Shown: positions 1 to 12,481 of the stretch, one piece after another
Position numbering within the stretch: position 1 is the first letter of the stretch
Layout: each line of letters begins with the position of its first letter
Assembly (NCBI GenBank): GCA_947652605.1
Contig: OX393576.1
Coordinates: 53,978,966-54,042,965, forward strand
DNA from: Elmis aenea
Lineage: Eukaryota; Arthropoda; Insecta; Coleoptera; Elmidae
Length of the DNA stretch: 64,000 bases
Direction: 5' to 3'
Translations under genes and position numbers: made by a program
The notes under the pieces: generated by a model
Database searches by the model: none
Told to the model about the DNA's origin: nothing
Seen by the model: the letters and a program-made list of their open reading frames with translations, nothing else

Positions 1-349
1 TTGTTAATTACTTGATATGTACGCAAAAATAGATTTGTTTTTTAGCATTCTTAACGCGGTTAATTTAATTAGGATTGTAGCTATTTGTATTTGAGTTAAC
101 TCTCAATTTCATATATAATAAATAATATATTAAACAATTACCTAGTGACGAAAAGCAGTGTGTAAAATTAAACTTTGTGGTTTAGCTGTAGGAAAATTTA
201 AATAAGTGTCTTAAAAAAACTTTGTTAACTTATTCAATTAAAACGTAAGGATGGTTGTTTTCCAACTAATTTAATAATTATTTTTTTAGTAATATTTAAA
301 TCGACACCTTAAAGTTTTTGTCACTTTAACATGAACTGCGTTTATAATT
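1..349. other. AT-rich sequence without recognisable gene
   Basis: Strongly AT-rich sequence with frequent stop codons in all frames. No open frame, splice-site pair, tandem repeat or inverted repeat was recognised here. It immediately precedes the CpG-rich patch. Confidence 0.6.
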
Positions 350-364
350 ATGTTTAAAAGTTTT

Positions 365-565
365 AATCCGACGGCGCGGAAGCGACAGGTGGTTGTACAG
401 TTGGATACCTTGTGGAAAGCCCGCGCGAGACTATCTTTCAGAAGCTCCAAAACTTTGCGAAGCCGTCAGTTTACACCACGCCGGCGCGAATTTAGCGCCA
501 AAATTATATCCATTCACTTGCACCTTTTCACAGCGCTTGCGCATGCACCAAAAAAACATTGTTTA
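365..565. promoter_or_regulatory. CpG-rich patch, candidate promoter or 5' exon
   Basis: About 200 bp with roughly 16 CpG dinucleotides (for example GACGGCGCGGAAGCGAC, CACGCCGGCGCGAATTTAGC) inside DNA that is otherwise very poor in CpG. It ends in AGCGCTTGCGCATGCACC, which resembles the NRF1-type TGCGCATGCGC core known from CpG promoters. A 90-codon open frame (350-622, plus strand) crosses it, but its basic, low-complexity translation matches no family I recognise, so I read the patch as regulatory or 5'UTR rather than as a gene. No transposon ends were found around it. The assignment is an inference from composition only. Confidence 0.35.
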
Positions 566-688
566 ACAAAAACAATTTGTGTAGGTATAAAATATGAGTT
601 TAAATGTTTGTTAATCAAGTAGGTACAGTAAATACTTTATTAGGTATAAACTAAGTAAAAGTTTTATATTTATAAACATATTGATAAC

Positions 689-1600
689 CAGAGGTGGGTA
701 TGAATACCGAAAAAGTATTTAAATATTGAATACTGAATACCTACCGACAAAAAAAGTAGGTATTCAAATACTGAATACTAAATACTTCTGAAAAAAGTAT
801 TCAAATACTGAATACTAAATATCCGCAAATAATCAACCAATTTTGAATATTGAATACCAACTAAAAAAAGTATTCGTTAAAGTATTCAATACTATTTTCT
901 GAATACTGAATACTGAATACCAAAGTAAAACAAAACATTTCTAAATTGGTTATATATTTTAAACCACAAACAAAACATATTTACTAGTAGGTACATATAA
1001 CAAAGATTTGATTACACTATCTGGCTTATACAATTATTAGGAAATTAAAAATGAATACATGAAGAGAAAGCTATGGCAAAAATTTAAAACTAGCTGAAGA
1101 AGTGAAGACATTCTGCAAGTAAGTAATAGGTTAACCAAGATTTATTGTAACAAAGCAAAATGAATTAAAAGTAAATGAATTTAAATAAATAAATGAAAAA
1201 TATATAATTATTGCTTATACATATATAAATAAATCTATAATTCTTTGTAATATGTAATATACCTATATAACATTTTTAATGAGTTCTCCAAACCTAAAAA
1301 AGTAAACAATATTTTACTCAAACAAAATAAATTTTCGATTCTTAAATACTAAAAGTATTCATGGTTACCGGTATTCATGAATACTTTTGGTATTCATGAA
1401 TACTTTAGATATTCATGAATACTTTAGATATTCATGAATACTTTAAAAAAGTATTGAATAGTGAATACTAACAAAGTATTCAAGATTTTGAATAAAGAAC
1501 ACTAAAAAAATAATATCATTTGATTACTGAATATTGAATACTAAAAGAGTATTTTGAATACTATTCAAAATACTAAGTATTCGAGTAATACCCAGCTCTG
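689..1600. mobile_element. Non-autonomous hAT element with GAATACTGAATAC arrays
   Basis: The element runs from CAGAGGTGGGTA to TACCCAGCTCTG, an imperfect terminal inverted repeat beginning CAG and ending CTG as is usual in hAT transposons. The 8 bp on the left (681-688, TTGATAAC) and on the right (1601-1608, TCGATAAC) agree at seven positions, as expected for an aged hAT target duplication. Inside, both ends are filled with variants of GTATTCAATACTGAATAC and, towards the right, TATTCATGAATACTTT repeated several times. No transposase-coding frame is present, so the copy depended on an enzyme encoded elsewhere. The motif array may be transposase-binding sites, which is inference. Confidence 0.8.
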
Positions 1601-1608
1601 TCGATAAC

Positions 1609-1983
1609 ACCTTAAATTAATATACAGGATCTTGTTAATTTAAAGGCATAACTTGAGCATCTCGCTTATTATTAAACATAGAGAAATAGTTATTTTACCG
1701 AAAATGTAGTTTTAAAAGACAATATTCGAATCAGGAAAATTTTACGGTTTTTGAGTTATCGTCAAAGATATAATTGTTTTGATATTTTAAAGTGTTATGT
1801 CTCCAACATTATTACAGTCATTAAAATGTTATATAAACACTTTATTTAATTTTTTACGTAGAATCTAATGGCGGACAACAACTTTTAAAGCTATGACGAA
1901 AATTTTTGTTTCGATATTATAGAACACCAATTGGCCGTGACAGTCTTAAATTTCTGAACTTTTTTATTTTAAATTTATGAATA
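1609..1983. other. AT-rich spacer
   Basis: No coding frame or repeat boundary recognised. It lies between the hAT element and the dispersed repeat that begins with TACAGGGTTG. Confidence 0.5.
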
Positions 1984-2310
1984 TACAGGGTTGTCGTGTT
2001 TTGAGGGCCACTATGGGGATCTCGTAAACGGCAAGAGTTGCGACTTCGGTTAAATTACGGCAAAGTTGTATATTCCCGTGCTTAATAATTTGACGCAAAC
2101 AGAACTTATCTAGCTGTTTTAGTTTTTGAAATATAGGGGAAAAAATAAAAAAGTGGACTTTTGTTTTTTGCCCGTAACTTTTTCATTTGATGTCAAATTG
2201 TAAAAACTTTTTTATGGCCACTTTTTACCAGGAATCAAAATCTCCAATTATATTTTCCATGTGACGTTTCGTTTTTTTAAAACCATCATCAGACAATGTA
2301 TAAACTTGGC
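1984..2310 (+). repeat. Dispersed repeat, copy A
   Basis: Begins TACAGGGTTGTCGTG and shares about 300 bp with the reverse complement of 11900-12195. Common blocks include CGGCAAGAGTTGCGACTTCG, TTGACGCAAACAGAACTTAT and TCCAATTATATTTTCCATG. The similarity stops near ACCATCATCAG on the inner side. The CAGGG start resembles the ends of other insect DNA transposons in this window, but no complete inverted-repeat pair was identified, so the class is unknown. Confidence 0.7.
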
Positions 2311-4837
2311 ACTTTTTTGAAACAATTTTTTGAAACGTCGGGGTTTGCATACGTATAATCTTTTTTTGTTTAGCTATTATTTGTAAATCAACACCTAAAT
2401 CTACGAAAATGCTTTGACCCTGTATGTTTTGCTACACTTAAAAAAATATTTTAGCAAAAACCCTAAGAACTAATAATAGTTTGTAGCATTACCATCGTTT
2501 TACAAGAAAAATTAGCGCTGTGAATTTGTTGAGGACGTAAGAAATTAGTTTGTATCCTGTGCACTTAACTCTGTAAACGAACGTTTACAAATTACGTGCT
2601 TAAAATAAGGATTCGCCTTCAACGGTTTAATGAAATTTTAGGCGTCTTAAAGTTGGTAATTATTTAAGAAACTTAAAGCACTGTCTGTTTGATAGTTTTT
2701 TTTGTATAATTTTATTGTAATGCAAAAAAATACCGTTGTCTTTGTGCTTTATTCAACTTTTGTAATTTTCCGGTTTCTCGTAAATTTTGACACCACGCAG
2801 GAATATTTTATAATCAAGTAACCGCCTTAAGGTAACAAGCGCCGCATTCAAACGCAATAATTTTTGCTTAGTGTTCAAGGAATATTTATTTTACTCCACT
2901 GGATATAATTTAACTAATCCCATAGTAATTTTAACTCAACCAAAATGTAACACAAAATGGGTTGTACGTTAATTCGCTAATTTCGAAATAAAAAAGAAAG
3001 TTTAAAAGTCAAACATTTTGCTGTTAAGCAGAGCAATATCCAGCAAATAAAAATCAATCATTTAAAGGGTTACCTTTTTGGTCCAAATGATTTCACAACG
3101 AAAATAATGGATTGTTCAATAAAAAATTTCAGTCCTGAGGCGTTAAATACCCGATTCTACCCCACATTCTCACACTCTCAACCAAAATTAAGCTGTTGAT
3201 AAGTTATTTTAGTAAAATATATTGGATTATTGTCACTGGACAGTAAACAAGTCTAGATTGTCAACAAATTTGCCTAATGCTTGATAGTAACGAGATTGCA
3301 AATACAGTGTTGCGTAAAAATGTATAGAAACAGACAAATATCTATACAACACTATTAAAGATATTACAATGAAAATCAATATCTAAGCGTTGTCGTATGT
3401 TTCGGATTTGATAGAAATTTTGAAATTTTTAATAGAACACCCTGTATTTTCTTGATATTTTTGTATTCTTCTTTAAATTTAGTTTAAAAAATGTAAATGT
3501 TTAAGAAATTTACATTGTTATGAAAATTTTGAGCGATACAGCACTTTTAAAAGTTTTCAACATTTAAAAACTCTGAAAAAGCAGTATTTAAAAAAAAATT
3601 CAGATTAACAATAAATAGTTACGCTTTATACTAGCTAGTAGCTACGTTTTAAAAATATTTTACAGGGCGTTTTATACGCTTGGTCAAACGTCGATGACTT
3701 ATTTTTCTTAAATACAATACCTTAATTTTATACACATTTTTATAGAAATTTTAATTGTCCTTCAAAACTATAAAGCTTGTTTTACATCTTAAGCTGATAT
3801 ATTCCCAGATATTGCAATTTTATTGTTAAATATTAAGGCACCTTTATATTATCAAGTAGGCTATTAGGGTAAGCAGCGGTTACCTACTTTAAAACAAATG
3901 AAAGAAAAAAACAAAAAAGTATAATTTTATCTTTTCGGTACAAATTTTTAACATTTTTTTGTAATAAAGATGTAATTTTACCATTCTTACGTTTAAATTA
4001 AGGTTTCTTTAAATAAATTATGCATTTCTTCATTGGATCTGTGTCATGAGACAATTATTTAATCCAATAATACTAATTTTTGCCAAGTCCTTAAAACCGA
4101 ACGGTTTTGTAATAGGTGCGCAAAAAAAAATTACTGCTTTGTTTATCTTTAAATTTAAAAAGAATTATTAAGGTTGGGTCCGTGTCCGGTTGAACCGAAT
4201 GTCGTATTGTAAATATAAAAAAAATATATATAAAATTTAGTAATTGTATTGTCACACAAGAAATAAATGCATAAACAATTTTTTTCACTACTAGTAATAT
4301 AGCGTAGCATTATGACGTATATTAGAATGCCGTGAAATTCAATTTCTCTACCTATGCATGGTTACAGGTAAACAATTTTTCATTATTAACCACTGGTGAA
4401 TAATGAACAAATTTATATTTTTTGATAATGCTGTTGTAGTTTTAAAGAAAAAAAAATTATAGGACGATTTATTATGATAAAGAAATTCTCTTTATTGGTA
4501 TTTTAGCATTTAAAACGTTGTTTAAATAAATTAATTTAATTTTAAAAACTTTGGTGTATTTAAATAACACGACTTTCGCGCCGTAATAAATGACGGTTGT
4601 CAATATCCACACCGTCGATTGACACAACGTAAAAAAGAAAAGTTTTAATAATGTCAGTATTTTAGATGAAACCATCGCTTAAAAACAATGTTTTTTAATA
4701 ACAATAGTGATTTAGCAAGATGAGTAACACGCAGATTCAATATTTCTATAGAATAGATAGGTACTTAACTTTTTATATTTTAGGTTAGAAAGTGCGTACC
4801 TAACATAAATGGGTTTGTCTTACTAGTAGTGAAAAAA
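2311..4837. other. Gene-free AT-rich sequence
   Basis: About 2.5 kb without a supported gene. Short open frames of 65-67 codons on the minus strand (4091-4288, 4472-4675) have translations typical of random AT-rich DNA. A solitary AACACCCTGTATTTTC motif near 3440 resembles the end of a CAGGGTGTT-type transposon, but I could not find its partner. Confidence 0.5.
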
Positions 4838-4973
4838 ATAGTATATACACCACGGTAGAGAAGTCTTATAGCCTTCGGGCCCTTAGATCCCTCAGCGCTT
4901 CGCGCCTCGTGATCTAATCTGAGCCCTCAGGCTATAATAGTTGACTTCTCTACCTTGGTATATAATATACTAT
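4838..4973. repeat. Short hairpin MITE-like element
   Basis: The sequence folds back on itself. AATAGTATAT and GGTAGAGAAGTC on the left pair with GACTTCTCTACC and ATATACTATT on the right, and the TATAGCC blocks pair inside. The core is GC-rich and itself palindromic (CTCAGCGCTTCGCGCC region). The strong contrast with its AT-rich surroundings suggests a small inserted element. A target duplication was not clear. Confidence 0.6.
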
Positions 4974-5012
4974 TAAGAAACCTCGATTGGAAACATAAAA
5001 TTGTAAAATTAC

Positions 5013-5411
5013 CAGGGGTTTGGAGCGGAGCGCGGAGCTGGAGCACGGAGCAGTGGAGCAATGGGTTTTTGCCCGGAGCAGGAGCGGAGCCAGGAGCAAA
5101 TAATTTTGATTGCCCCACTGCTCCAGTTTATTAGTAAAATTTCCTTTTTTTCATCGTTTGAAGATCAATAATCTGTTTCTTCAAACATTTATTTAACTTC
5201 ACTTGTTTGTTAGGGCCAAATATTGTTATTTTTGACCAACTTATACATATCCGATAAAATTAAAAGTTTGATTTTAAAAACAATTTTTTTTTTTAATGTT
5301 AACAATATTTGGAGCATGGAGCGGAGCTGCAGCGGAGCTGGAGCAGGCATTTTGATGCCGGAGCGGAGCTGGAGCGGAGCGATTAATAAATTGGGCTGCT
5401 CCAAACCCCTG
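5013..5411. mobile_element. GGAGC-array hAT MITE, copy 1
   Basis: A 399-bp element with ends CAGGGGTTTGGAGC and GCTCCAAACCCCTG and a perfect 8-bp target duplication AAAATTAC (5005-5012 and 5412-5419). Both subterminal regions are dense arrays of GGAGC spaced by CGGAGCTG-type units, while the middle is plain AT-rich sequence. There is no transposase frame; the open frames crossing it translate the array as repeating Ala-Pro-Leu-Arg and are artefacts. Copies 2 (7688-8125) and 3 (55996-56554, opposite orientation) share the same ends and internal sequence. Confidence 0.93.
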
Positions 5412-5419
5412 AAAATTAC

Positions 5420-7679
5420 ATCTTCATTGTATACAAAATGTCAAAATTATGATTTTTTGTTTTTTCTTTCAATTGCTACAAAATTACCACCATTTACCTT
5501 CATACCTTACTTTAAAACATTACGTTACCCTAATAGTCAACAATAAAATTGAGATATCTTGGCAAATATCAGTTTTAGGTATTAAACAGGCTGAATGTTT
5601 TTGGGTAACAATTAAGATTTCTATAAGAATGTAAAACGATATGAAGTGTTGTATTTAAGGAAAATGAGTCACCGATGTTCAAAGTTTCACAAGTTTGACC
5701 AATGTACCTATAATATTTTAAAAATGTAAGTAGGAAAAGTGTCAAATAATATATTGTCAATTTAATTTCCAAGGGAATTTCTTCTGATTTTTTAAACCTT
5801 TATATGTTAAGTTTTTTAAAAGTGCTGTTTCGCTCAGGCTTTTCATAAAAACTAAAATTAAACGAAAGTTGTTGACGTGTTGACTTTAGACTTATACAAC
5901 TGCACACTTTTTTTAAAGTAAACTTGAAGAGGGATGCAAAAATATTAAAGTACATGAGGTGTTTCTTATGAAATTTTAAAGTTTGAGTACGTTTCAGGTT
6001 GAACCGGAAATTATATTGCAACCTCAATATTTTCTTTGAATTCGGAATATATGATAACGGTGAAACACTAAATTTCATTGTAAGATATTTAATGATATTC
6101 TAGATATTTGTCTGCTTCCATACTATTGCGCATATAGAATGTTTTTCAAAATCAAATAGTCTTTGTATAAATGCTGCTCGGTAATTTGAACCATATTTTT
6201 TAGCTTAAACATAACATCTGTGTAAACTCGCTTAATTAAGGACCGTTATAAATTTTCAGCTTGCATTTGCTCCAAAAGATTACGGAAGAGTATATCTCTT
6301 TAATTTAAATTGCAATTCCCTCCAACTATTTATAGATGATTCAAAGTTATAACACGAATTAATCGTAAAATGTAGTTGAATTCTCTTGTCGACTGCTTTA
6401 TACACATTGAAAGTAATTAATATGGGACAAAGATCTCGATTGAAGCTGAAAAGTCTTTTGTGAACACGCGTATCCAGTATTTAAAACATAATAAAGGAAT
6501 CGGAAGTGAAGTTAAAAGCCTCACTATAATTCAGTATGCCCATGTACACACACTTTAGCACCATTTCCTTGAATACTGGGTTGTATAAATTAATATTTAT
6601 AGGAGGAGTCCATTAATCTTGCGGATACCTCAATATTAGTCCATTTAAATGTTGACGAACGTTATCCTGTAATAGTACACACCCTGCATTAATTGAGAAT
6701 TGCATGGTTGTGGTGCAAAGTTTTGCACAATGAGAATTTTACACATTTTAAATGATTAAGTAATAACCATAACTGATATGGAACTAATTCATTATTTACA
6801 TTGTGGTCTTAATCATCGACAGTTTTAAAAGTTTCAGGATGAAATTGAAAGCGAATACGGTGAAATAATTTTCTACACAGAAGGGAGGTGGTTAAGCAGC
6901 GGCCAAGTATTAGAGCGGTTTTTGCATTTAATTGGTGAAATCGAATTTTACGTCACGAAAAAAAAAACTTCCCCGATATAACATGACCGGCCTGGTTATG
7001 TGACTAAGCTTTTCTGGTTGACATAACTAGCAATTTAAATACGTCACATACGCGACTTTAGGGCAAAGATCTATTGATTTCACATCTTAACGCCCAAATT
7101 TTGTCTTTTCAGCGGAAGTTAAATTTATTTCAAAGCCAATTAAAGACAGGTAATTACGTTTATTTTCCAAATTACAAGAAATACTCTGAAAATTTCGAAG
7201 CACAGTTTGACTGCTTTAAAAATTCTTGCGAATAAACGAAATCCTTATAGATGGTTCAAGATATAACGATCTCTTGGTAACATTAGTCATGCGATATGAT
7301 AAACGTACAGCCTAAAGCTTCTTTTATAAAAAAAGTTGGCACTGAAATGCTATTATTATCAAGTATTCAGTAGCTCTTTTTTGCTTCTCAATCTTCATTT
7401 AGGTGACATCATATAATGAGTTGGTTAATATCAATAATATTATAAAAATACTGCAACAGGTCATCTTCGTGTTTGTCGCTTCACAGTATATATTCGAATA
7501 AGCTTGTCCATAGTAGGTATCTATCCTGTTTTTTTTTTATAGTCAATTATTAATTGCAGTTTTTCCTGTTACCCTTGGAAATCTTATATGACAAATGAAA
7601 TACAACATTTTGTTTTCCATCATGTCAAATACCTACTTGAAACGACAGGTCTCTGGTAAAATCAGTTTCCTTTGTAGTT
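5420..7679. other. Gene-free AT-rich sequence
   Basis: No gene or bounded repeat could be supported. The longest open frame (5800-6078, minus, 92 codons) has no recognisable family features. The right-hand part (about 7640-7679) may belong to the piggyBac fossil that continues beyond the GGAGC element, since its minus-strand reading follows on from the fossil, but too little is left to be certain. Confidence 0.4.
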
Positions 7680-7687
7680 GATAGCAG

Positions 7688-8125
7688 CAGGGGTTTGGAG
7701 CGGAGCTCGGAGCTGGAGCACGGAGCAGTGCAGCAATGGGTTTTTGCCCGGAGCAGGAGCGGAGCCCGGAGCAAATAACTTTGATTGCTCCACTGCTCCA
7801 GTTAATTATGTAAAATTTTTAAAAAAACACTACTTTTTTTCCTTTTTTCAACGTTTAAAGATCAATAATCTGTTTTTTCAAACATTTATTTAACTTCACT
7901 TTTTTGTTAAGGCCAAATATTGTAATTTTTGACCAACTTCTACATATCCGATAAAATTGAAACTTTATTTTTTAAAACATTTTTTTAAATCAAAAATTTT
8001 TTTTTTTTAATGTTAACGATATTTGGAGCATGTAGCGGAGCTGGAGCGAAGCTGGAGCAGGCATTTTGATGCCGGAGCGGAGCTGGAGCGGAGCAATTAA
8101 AAAATTGGACTGCTCCAAACCCCTG
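7688..8125. mobile_element. GGAGC-array hAT MITE, copy 2
   Basis: A 438-bp element with ends CAGGGGTTTGGAGC and GCTCCAAACCCCTG and a perfect 8-bp duplication GATAGCAG (7680-7687 and 8126-8133). Same orientation and same internal layout as copy 1: GGAGC-rich flanks around an AT-rich core containing a shared TTCAAACATTTATTTAACTT block. It interrupts a minus-strand piggyBac transposase fossil at the residues following TITLLS, so it is younger than the decay, or at least the insertion, of that piggyBac. Confidence 0.94.
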
Positions 8126-8133
8126 GATAGCAG

Positions 8134-8663
8134 CGTAATAGTTTTAATTTTTTTTGGAGAATACGCCACTAATACAGCGTCGTCTTTGTAACCAAGTTTA
8201 GTTGATGGTACGTCTCTTCTACATGAATTAATTAATTCCTTAGAAAGCTCTGCTATGTTATTCTGAACTGTACCGAGCAATCTTAGATTCTTCTCTTTCA
8301 AATCTCTTGCGTGTTCGAGACTCGTAAAATAAAATATCGGTGGTCATATTCCTCCCTGATTTCTCCAACCCCTCTTTATTTTCTAAAACGATTCGTTTGC
8401 CTCGATTGCGTTCACACTGGTCACCTGTTTACTCCTGGTATATCTTGTCATTGTAAATGTATGAGATTTGATTGTCGCAGAAAGCCCAAATCTTTATGTC
8501 ATATTTTCCTGGCTTTGATGTATGTATTTTCAAGGGAAACTTACCTCGGAAACTTAGCAACTGTTTATCAACCGTTATGTTCGCATAGAGAATGTATGCA
8601 TCTTGGAGAGTAAGTAGCCATGATTTAAAAAGTGTTTAAATCGGTGCCAGTTTATCTAGGTCT
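8134..8663 (-). pseudogene. piggyBac transposase fossil
   Basis: Minus-strand translation in shifting frames gives, in order: DLDKLAPI, NITVDKQLLSFRGKFPLK, TSKPGKYDIKIWAFCDN, SGRNMTTDILF, EKNLRLLGTVQNN and DDAVLVAYSPKK. These follow the order of piggyBac-superfamily transposases, where the first catalytic Asp lies in the IKI-WAFCD-type block and the second in the GRN-T-D block. Stops (after KLAPI and after IYQE) and at least one frameshift (near 8300) break it. The third catalytic region lies beyond the hAT insertion at 8125 and was not found. The real piece is about a third of a normal ~550-residue transposase. No piggyBac TTAA ends were located. Recognition rests on remembered family motifs. 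Confidence 0.8.
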
Positions 8664-11600
8664 CAATTTTTTCTTCTTGCTTCAGCATTATGAAATCAGA
8701 TGCATTGAGAAACTGCAGTGAACCTGTTCTTTTATTAAATAAAGGAGGTCCATCTTCAACATTCCACAAATGTGTAATGCTATTTATAAACTCCTGCTAA
8801 CATCGGCAAACCAATAAAACAAAACAACGCTCTAAACTCAGTGCACCACGCTTAGTATCAAGGTGACCGGTGACCTCAGTGGTGTTACGTGTAATTTTTT
8901 TAAAACGATGTATCCTACAAAAATCGTACTGTACCAAAACATAAAATGTATTGTTTTGTGTACAGTCAATTTTTTTTTGGGGCTTAATAAAGAAGCACGC
9001 CGAAAATATACAGCTCCAAAGAGCTGGTCGGGTCTCCAGTGTTATCATGGTATTATGAGGTTTAATCTTTGTAATCGAAGAAGCGTAAATTAGTTTTAGA
9101 TTTAAAGCGCAATTTTAGTAGCCACTGCGTTAAGTTTCATACTTCTTAGCTGCATATGCTAGAGATTTATTCTGATTAAGATGCTTATATCACCGCAAAC
9201 TCCTTTATGAAGGAAAAACGTATTCCTAAAACCTGTAATGCGGCGAGTTAAGCCTGCATAAAAAAATTTATGACTACTACCCAAGTCGTGCGTACGACAC
9301 TAAACACGGTTAAGACCTTTGGAACAAGATTTTAATATAACATACTCGTACAGTTGAAATATAGGATCGTAAATATAATTTGTGAATTGGGATACATTCT
9401 AATATAAAATTGAATATTCCTGGACTTTGATATTTATATCCCCTGACGGTAACAAACGCGGCTGAATCGTATTTTAAATGAAAATTTGCAGGGGCAGAAT
9501 ATTTTTCTAAATCTATAAGTGAAATTTAGATCGATCCGGGACCAACAAGCAGATATTAGCTTGGAGATATTGAGAAAAAACCGAATAATAGAATTATTTA
9601 TGAGTTGAAAAGTCGCGTATAAAGTTTTGTCCTTGATTGTATTTTTTTGGAAAGCCCTAATAGTAGTATTTTAAAGGTTATTTAATTTATACAGAGAAAA
9701 ATCTGTAAAATTTACTAAAAAATTAATCAGTTTACATAAAAACCCATTTACAACAATTTTATACAAGCGTTTGCTTACAACATACTGCAAAAATTTCACA
9801 TGATGTATAATGACCACTTTATCCAAAAATATATAGTTTTTTTTTTTTTTTAAGAAAACCTACATATAGCAACAGCTGTAACATTAAAATCTTTATTTGC
9901 TTTAATGTAATGTTATGTTGAATATCACAAGACCCACATTGATTTTTCGTGTAATATTCACATTTGTCGGAACTTGAGGCGATGCGAAGTCTATTTTCGC
10001 GAAGTAAACTGTAACTTATTGTTTTACTTTGATGCGAAAAGATACTAAATCGTAAATGATGTACGTGAGAGACTCATTTTAAAAGCTTTATGGTTTGCAT
10101 GATCAGTGTTAGAGCTGATATTATTAAGATGGAAGTATTTTCGATGTTAACAGCCTGCTTTTAGATACGATTTTGCAAGAAAATGTTATACTGACAAAGG
10201 TTGAAAAAACTGAGGTCAAGATATAGGTAGCTAGAAAATTTTTGCATAATCGTTTTTAAGCCACCAAATATAGTCTTAATCGGTTGCAAAATAAATTATT
10301 AAATAGCAACCAAAATTGACTTTAAAAAAAATTGTTCGCTTAACTCTTTTTAAAAATGATGGAAGTACTTTTAATAAACATACTTTTTTGTTGTATTGTA
10401 CACAGTATTTTTTTATTATTCCCTTCCAGTTTATACTCAATTCAATTTGTTTTATGACATGCGAAATTCTAACGTCGTTATTTTGTTATATGAAATACAA
10501 TTAGTCTGTATTAACTCGATTTAAAATGAAAACATATTGTTTGACATGAATATGTAAATTCATTTTAAAAAAATTTCACTATTACTGTGTTACCATTGTT
10601 GTGATTTAAATGTCGTTAAATTAAAAAAAAAATGTTTGTGCTGACGTTGGGATACGTTTATAAGTCAATAATTCATAATGTCCGATGTATTTGTTTACAA
10701 ATTAAGCACATTTTTCAGAAAGTAAAATTTCATTATTTATATTTTCTTATTTTCAACAAACAAAATGCTTGCCTTAAAAATTTTGCCGTTGTGAAAATGT
10801 AGGTGTTCAAAATATTTAAATATTTCTTGTGTATTTTGTAAAATATCAGATATTTCTGCGCTCATGAGCGAAGCTTCACTTCCTGTACTCTGTACTAAAG
10901 TATTTTAAAACCGCATGTAAAACAAGCTTTTGGTTGCGATATCATGTTTTCGTTATTGGTATAACTACACGTTTTTTAATATTTATGTCTTCCACAGCGT
11001 TCTTTCATGTTGTTTACGTTGTAAAACGTTTGAACAAAAAATTGTCATAGATCCAAGTCATAAAAATTTGAAAAGATATATCTTCTGAAACAAATGCGTC
11101 ATTCGCTTTGTACAATCAGTTTTTATATAAATTTATGTGAGTTTTAAACTTTTTTTGTACTAAAACATAAAAAAAGAGTTGTACAGGGAAATTGCATTCA
11201 GTTAAGTATTACATTTCCAATTAAACAATAAGACTTTTATACGATATGTCCCAAATAACTTGACAGACAGCAGATAACGATTTCAAAATATTTATTTATT
11301 GAAGGGAAAAAAACAGCTATGCCATCCATGCACGGTCATCCAACTAAGAACTAACAACTTGTCAAGCGAACGCGTTGGTTACATCTTAAACGAGTTATGC
11401 CCTTTATCTGCGTTAACGGCTTCTAATAAGTAAACAGATTTTTGGACGTTTTTTAAAAACTATGAAAACTTACATTATTTGATTACGAAAATTTTGTTAC
11501 AAATAATTGTATGCCACTTGGATTAAAATACACATATTAGTAAAATTTATTATGTAACAGGAAAATTTTCTAAACATATTTGCTAATAAGTAAACAATAA

Positions 11601-11897
11601 TAATGCATTCTCAACATAATTATTAATACATGCTTTTGTTAACGAATTGTCAATTTTATTAATTAAAGCTCTTCTAAATCACTATGAAACCGAGAAGGTG
11701 GCTATGTTTGTGAAATAAAAAAAGTGACAAAAAGAATTATTTACCATGCCGATTAGGAATTTTTCAAAATAAAATATTTGTTTTGCTATTTTTAACAACA
11801 ATTGTTTCAAAAAAAGTGCTAAGTGTTGTACATTATTGAATTCAGAATAAAATGCTCTGCAAATTGGCGTTAAAATCAGAAAAGCGTCCATAAGAAA
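8664..11897. other. Gene-free AT-rich sequence
   Basis: About 3.2 kb with no supported gene. The left few hundred bases (to about 8850) may hold more of the piggyBac fossil, but its reading becomes unreliable upstream of the DLDKLAPI block. The short open frames at 8797-9048 and 8863-9093 on opposite strands overlap each other and resemble nothing known to me. Confidence 0.45.
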
Positions 11898-12195
11898 AAA
11901 TTTACCTGATGATGGTTTATAAAAGCGAAACGTCGCATGGAAAATATAATTGGGGATTTTGATTCCTTGCAAAAAGTGACCATAAATAAGTTTTAACAGA
12001 AATTGAATTCCACTTCAAATGAAAAAGTTGCGGGCAAAAAAAAATCCACTTTTTTACTTTTTTCCCTATATCTCAAAAACTAAAAGAGCTAGATAAGTTC
12101 TGTTTGCGTCAAATTATTAAGCACCTGAATATACAACTTTGCCCTAATTTAACTGAAGTCGTAACTCTTGCCGCTTACGAGAATCCTGTATATAG
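11898..12195 (-). repeat. Dispersed repeat, copy B
   Basis: Reverse-complement copy of the repeat at 1984-2310. It retains ATTCCACTTCAAATGAAAAA, AAGTTCTGTTTGCGTCAAAT and ACTCTTGCCGCTTACGAG, and ends in ATCCTGTATATAG. Divergence by point changes and small indels is considerable, so both copies are old. No coding content. Confidence 0.7.
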
Positions 12196-12481
12196 TTTTT
12201 ATATTTGTTGCAAGAAATAGCCGAGATATGGCTAATTTAAAAAAAAAGTCCTTTTCAAGGTTTGCCATGATTCCGTGAACAAGTGATGTTTGCAATTATT
12301 AAACAAGTAAACGTCATAACCAAGTGTTTTTTATCTCCTAAGCACATTCAAGGATTGTTTTGTATTTTATTAGTGTTTATTGTGCTATTGTGAACATGTT
12401 ACGAATCATGGCAAAGGTTGAATGAATTTTTTTTACAAAATGAGCCATATCTCGATTACTTTTTGCAACAAATGTATAAAA
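12196..12481. repeat. Foldback MITE
   Basis: An inverted-repeat element abutting the previous repeat. TTATATTTGTTGCAAGAAAT and CCGAGATATGGCTAATTT on the left pair with AATGAGCCATATCTCG and TTGCAACAAATGTATAAAA on the right. The arms are about 60 bp around an AT-rich loop. No coding frame, and no clear target duplication. Confidence 0.65.

Noticed and set aside
350..622. 90-codon open frame over the CpG-rich patch as a gene
   Set aside because: Basic, low-complexity translation with no recognisable domain; the open frame is explained by local GC content. Kept only as a candidate regulatory patch.
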